Of a DNA stretch of 6,901 nt, positions 4,684 to 6,901 are shown piece after piece (the first letter of the stretch is position 1; every line of letters starts with the position of its first letter). This DNA comes from an uncultured bacterium (GTDB taxonomy: Bacteria > Actinomycetota > Coriobacteriia > Coriobacteriales > Coriobacteriaceae): NCBI GenBank assembly GCA_905215725.1, contig CAJMRD010000097.1:1-6901 (forward strand), in the 5' to 3' direction. A model generated the notes under the pieces. The model was not told where the DNA came from and ran no database searches. It worked only from the letters and a program-made list of their open reading frames with translations. Both the position numbers and the translations under genes were made by a program.

Positions 4684-6901
4684 ATGACACTCGTATCCAA
4701 GACCTTTGAGCTGTACGGCAAGACCTACACCTTTGAGTCGGGCGAGCTTGCCAAGCAGGCCACCGGCGCCTGCCTGGTCAAGCAGGGCGACACCACGATG
4801 CTCGACACCGTGGTCGTCTCCAAGGAGCGCAAGAACTACGACTTCTTCCCGCTGACCGTCGACTTCAACGAGAAGATGTACGCAGCCGGCCGCATCCCGG
4901 GTGGCTACCTCAAGCGTGAGGGCCGTCCCAGCGAGAAGGCCACGCTCACGGCCCGCATGATCGATCGCCCGATTCGCCCGAGCTTCCCGGATGGCTTCCG
5001 CAACGAGGTGCACATCGTCGCCACCTCGCTCGTCGCCGACCAGGTCAACCCCTTCGATGTCATCAACGTCATGGGTGCATCCCTGGCCATGACGCTTGGC
5101 GGCGTGCCCTTCGAGGGCCCGCTTGCCTGCGTGCGCATCGGCCGTAACGTGGAGACAGGCGAGTTTATCGTCAACCCCACCTACGAGGAGCGCGAGAACT
5201 CCGATCTGGACCTGGAGCTGGGCGGCTCTGCCGACTTTATTTCGATGGTTGAGGCCGGCGCCGAGGAGATCTCCGAGGACGACATGCTTGCCGCCATGAA
5301 GTTTGGCCAGGAGGCCCTTGCTGCTTTCTGCCAGGCTCAGGACGAGTTCGTCGCCGAGTGGGAGCAGGTTAACGGCCCCATCGTCAAGAAGGAGTACCCG
5401 CTCGACCAGCCCGTCGAGGAGGTCCAGGAGCGCATCTTCGCCCACTACGACGAGATGGCAGCCGCCCTTCGCGATGCCGACAAGCTCTCCCGTATCGGCA
5501 AGGTCGAGGCTCTGAAGGAGTCCATCCGCGCCGAGTTCACTGAGGAGGAGCAGGCCGCTTGGGAGCGCGAGATCCCCGTGGCGCTCAAGAAGCTCGAGAA
5601 GAAGGCCATGCGCACCATGGTCGTCGAGACCGGCGAGCGCGTCGACGGCCGTGCCGCCGACGAGATCCGTCCCATTATGGTGAAGGACAACTACCTGCCG
5701 CTCGTTCACGGCTCCGGCCTGTTCCAGCGCGGCCAGACTCAGGTGCTCTCGGTTCTTTCGCTCGGCATGCTCAACGAGGGCCAGCGTCTGGATACCATCG
5801 AGCCCACCGAGGGCAAGCGCTACATGCACCACTACAACTTCCCGCCTTTCTGCACCGGCGAGACCGGCCGTATGGGCAGCCCCAAGCGCCGCGAGATCGG
5901 TCACGGCAACCTGGCCGAGCGCGCCCTGCTCCCGGTGCTCCCCGACGAGAATGAATTCCCCTACGCCATCCGCGTGGTCTCCGAGGTCATGGAGTCCAAC
6001 GGCTCCTCTTCGATGGCTTCGACCTGCGGTTCCACGCTCGCCCTCATGGACGGCGGCGTGCCCATTAAGCGCCCGGTCTCCGGTATCGCCATGGGCCTGA
6101 TCCAGGAGGAGGGCAAGACCGTGGTCCTGTCCGACATCCAGGGTCTCGAGGACTTCCTGGGCGACATGGACTTTAAGGTCACCGGTACCACCGAGGGCAT
6201 CACCGCCCTGCAGATGGACAACAAGGCCACCGGCCTCACCTTCGACATCCTGGCCCGCGCCCTGCAGCAGGCCAAGGAGGGTCGTGCCTACATCCTGCAG
6301 AAGATGCTCGATGTGATCCCCGAGCCGCGCCACACCACGCGCAGCACCGCTCCGCGCATCGTTTCCATCCAGGTTCCGACCGACAAGATCCGCGACGTCA
6401 TCGGTTCCGGCGGTAAGGTCATCCGCGGTATCCAGGACGAGACCGGCGCCTCGGTCGACATCCAGGAGGACGGCACCGTCTTTGTCGGCGGCACCGGCGA
6501 GTCCGTCGACCAGGCCGTCGAGCGTATCAAGCTCATCATCAAGGTTCCCGAGCCGGGCGAGGAGTACACCGGTCGCGTGGTCTCCATCCAGCCCTTCGGC
6601 GCCTTCGTCAACCTGCTGCCCGGTAAGGACGGCCTGCTGCACATCTCCCGCGTCGCCAAGGGCCGCGTGGAGAAGGTCGAGGACGTCCTCAACGTCGGCG
6701 ACGAGGTCAAGGTCGTCGTCATCGAGGTCGACGATCGCGGCAAGATCTCGCTCGATCGTCTTGACAAGCCTGAGGCTCCGGCTCGCGCCGAGGGTTCCTC
6801 CGAGGGCGACGGTGAGCACTTCCAGCGCCGTGAGCGTCCGCGTCGCGAGCGCTCCGAGCGCAGCGACCGTCCGCGCCGTCCCGGCGACAACGGAGGCCGC
6901 A
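4684..6901 (+). CDS. pnp: Polyribonucleotide nucleotidyltransferase (PNPase), 3' end outside window
   Basis: The first 739 codons of PNPase, the phosphate-dependent 3'-5' exoribonuclease that degrades mRNA and forms a trimeric ring, often within degradosome-like complexes. Domains in order: first RNase PH domain (about 10-145), helical linker (about 240-310), second RNase PH domain (about 315-545), KH (about 555-620) and S1 (about 626-693). The second core domain carries the catalytic set: GETGRMGSPKRREIGHG at 392-408, SNGSSSMAS at 438-446, and D490, D496 and K498, equivalent to E. coli D486, D492 and K494. The KH loop is GSGG at 574-577. After S1 comes an arginine-rich, low-complexity tail (11 Arg in residues 711-739), still open at the window edge. 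AAAGGAG lies four bases before the ATG. Codon use is C-rich (Phe: 20 TTC, 7 TTT). Assignment is secure; total length is unknown. Confidence 0.98.
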   Translation, partial: MTLVSKTFELYGKTYTFESGELAKQATGACLVKQGDTTMLDTVVVSKERKNYDFFPLTVDFNEKMYAAGRIPGGYLKREGRPSEKATLTARMIDRPIRPSFPDGFRNEVHIVATSLVADQVNPFDVINVMGASLAMTLGGVPFEGPLACVRIGRNVETGEFIVNPTYEERENSDLDLELGGSADFISMVEAGAEEISEDDMLAAMKFGQEALAAFCQAQDEFVAEWEQVNGPIVKKEYPLDQPVEEVQERIFAHYDEMAAALRDADKLSRIGKVEALKESIRAEFTEEEQAAWEREIPVALKKLEKKAMRTMVVETGERVDGRAADEIRPIMVKDNYLPLVHGSGLFQRGQTQVLSVLSLGMLNEGQRLDTIEPTEGKRYMHHYNFPPFCTGETGRMGSPKRREIGHGNLAERALLPVLPDENEFPYAIRVVSEVMESNGSSSMASTCGSTLALMDGGVPIKRPVSGIAMGLIQEEGKTVVLSDIQGLEDFLGDMDFKVTGTTEGITALQMDNKATGLTFDILARALQQAKEGRAYILQKMLDVIPEPRHTTRSTAPRIVSIQVPTDKIRDVIGSGGKVIRGIQDETGASVDIQEDGTVFVGGTGESVDQAVERIKLIIKVPEPGEEYTGRVVSIQPFGAFVNLLPGKDGLLHISRVAKGRVEKVEDVLNVGDEVKVVVIEVDDRGKISLDRLDKPEAPARAEGSSEGDGEHFQRRERPRRERSERSDRPRRPGDNGGR

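Noticed and set aside
4636..6819. A 727-codon open frame on the minus strand opposite pnp
   Set aside because: It is the antisense shadow of a strongly codon-biased, GC-rich gene. Its translation is low-complexity (Leu/Gly/Asp/Val/Ala/His-rich) with no recognisable domain, while the + strand encodes a complete PNPase core.

Overview
The window is high-GC DNA (about 60% by eye) with every gene on the + strand, tightly packed and mostly with Shine-Dalgarno-led starts. Protein features (Arg-rich PNPase tail, TKxD-type Era, RecO with a CxxC...CxxC zinc motif) and the order mtaB-phoH-ybeY-dgkA-era-recO-rpsO-pnp suggest an actinobacterium, most likely a Coriobacteriia member such as a Collinsella-like gut anaerobe. 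That placement is an inference from family resemblance; no marker here proves it.

Layout. Positions 2-412 hold the 3' end of a MiaB/MtaB-type tRNA methylthiotransferase. It overlaps phoH (393-1379), which overlaps ybeY (1376-1885) by 4 nt. Then dgkA (1895-2272), era (2285-3352) and recO (3368-4117) follow with gaps of only 9, 12 and 15 nt, so 1-4117 looks like one polycistronic unit. A 138-nt gap carries a possible promoter and a structured leader for rpsO (4256-4534). A Rho-independent terminator follows rpsO at 4549-4580. A 149-nt rpsO-pnp gap contains that terminator plus two more hairpins, the last one directly before the pnp ribosome binding site. pnp (4684 to beyond 6901) runs off the end of the window.

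How the genes work together. Most products act on RNA or the small ribosomal subunit. MtaB modifies tRNA. YbeY, its usual partner PhoH (YbeZ), Era, S15 and PNPase all touch 30S assembly, 16S 3'-end maturation or RNA turnover. DgkA (lipid phosphorylation) and RecO (recombinational repair) are the usual non-ribosomal members of this conserved neighbourhood.

The region is ordinary housekeeping DNA. I see no mobile element, CRISPR array, tRNA, rRNA or obvious new system. The points most worth a second look are a roughly 60-residue, purely acidic N-terminal extension on Era, a set of mutually exclusive hairpins in the rpsO leader, and the layered hairpins ahead of pnp.
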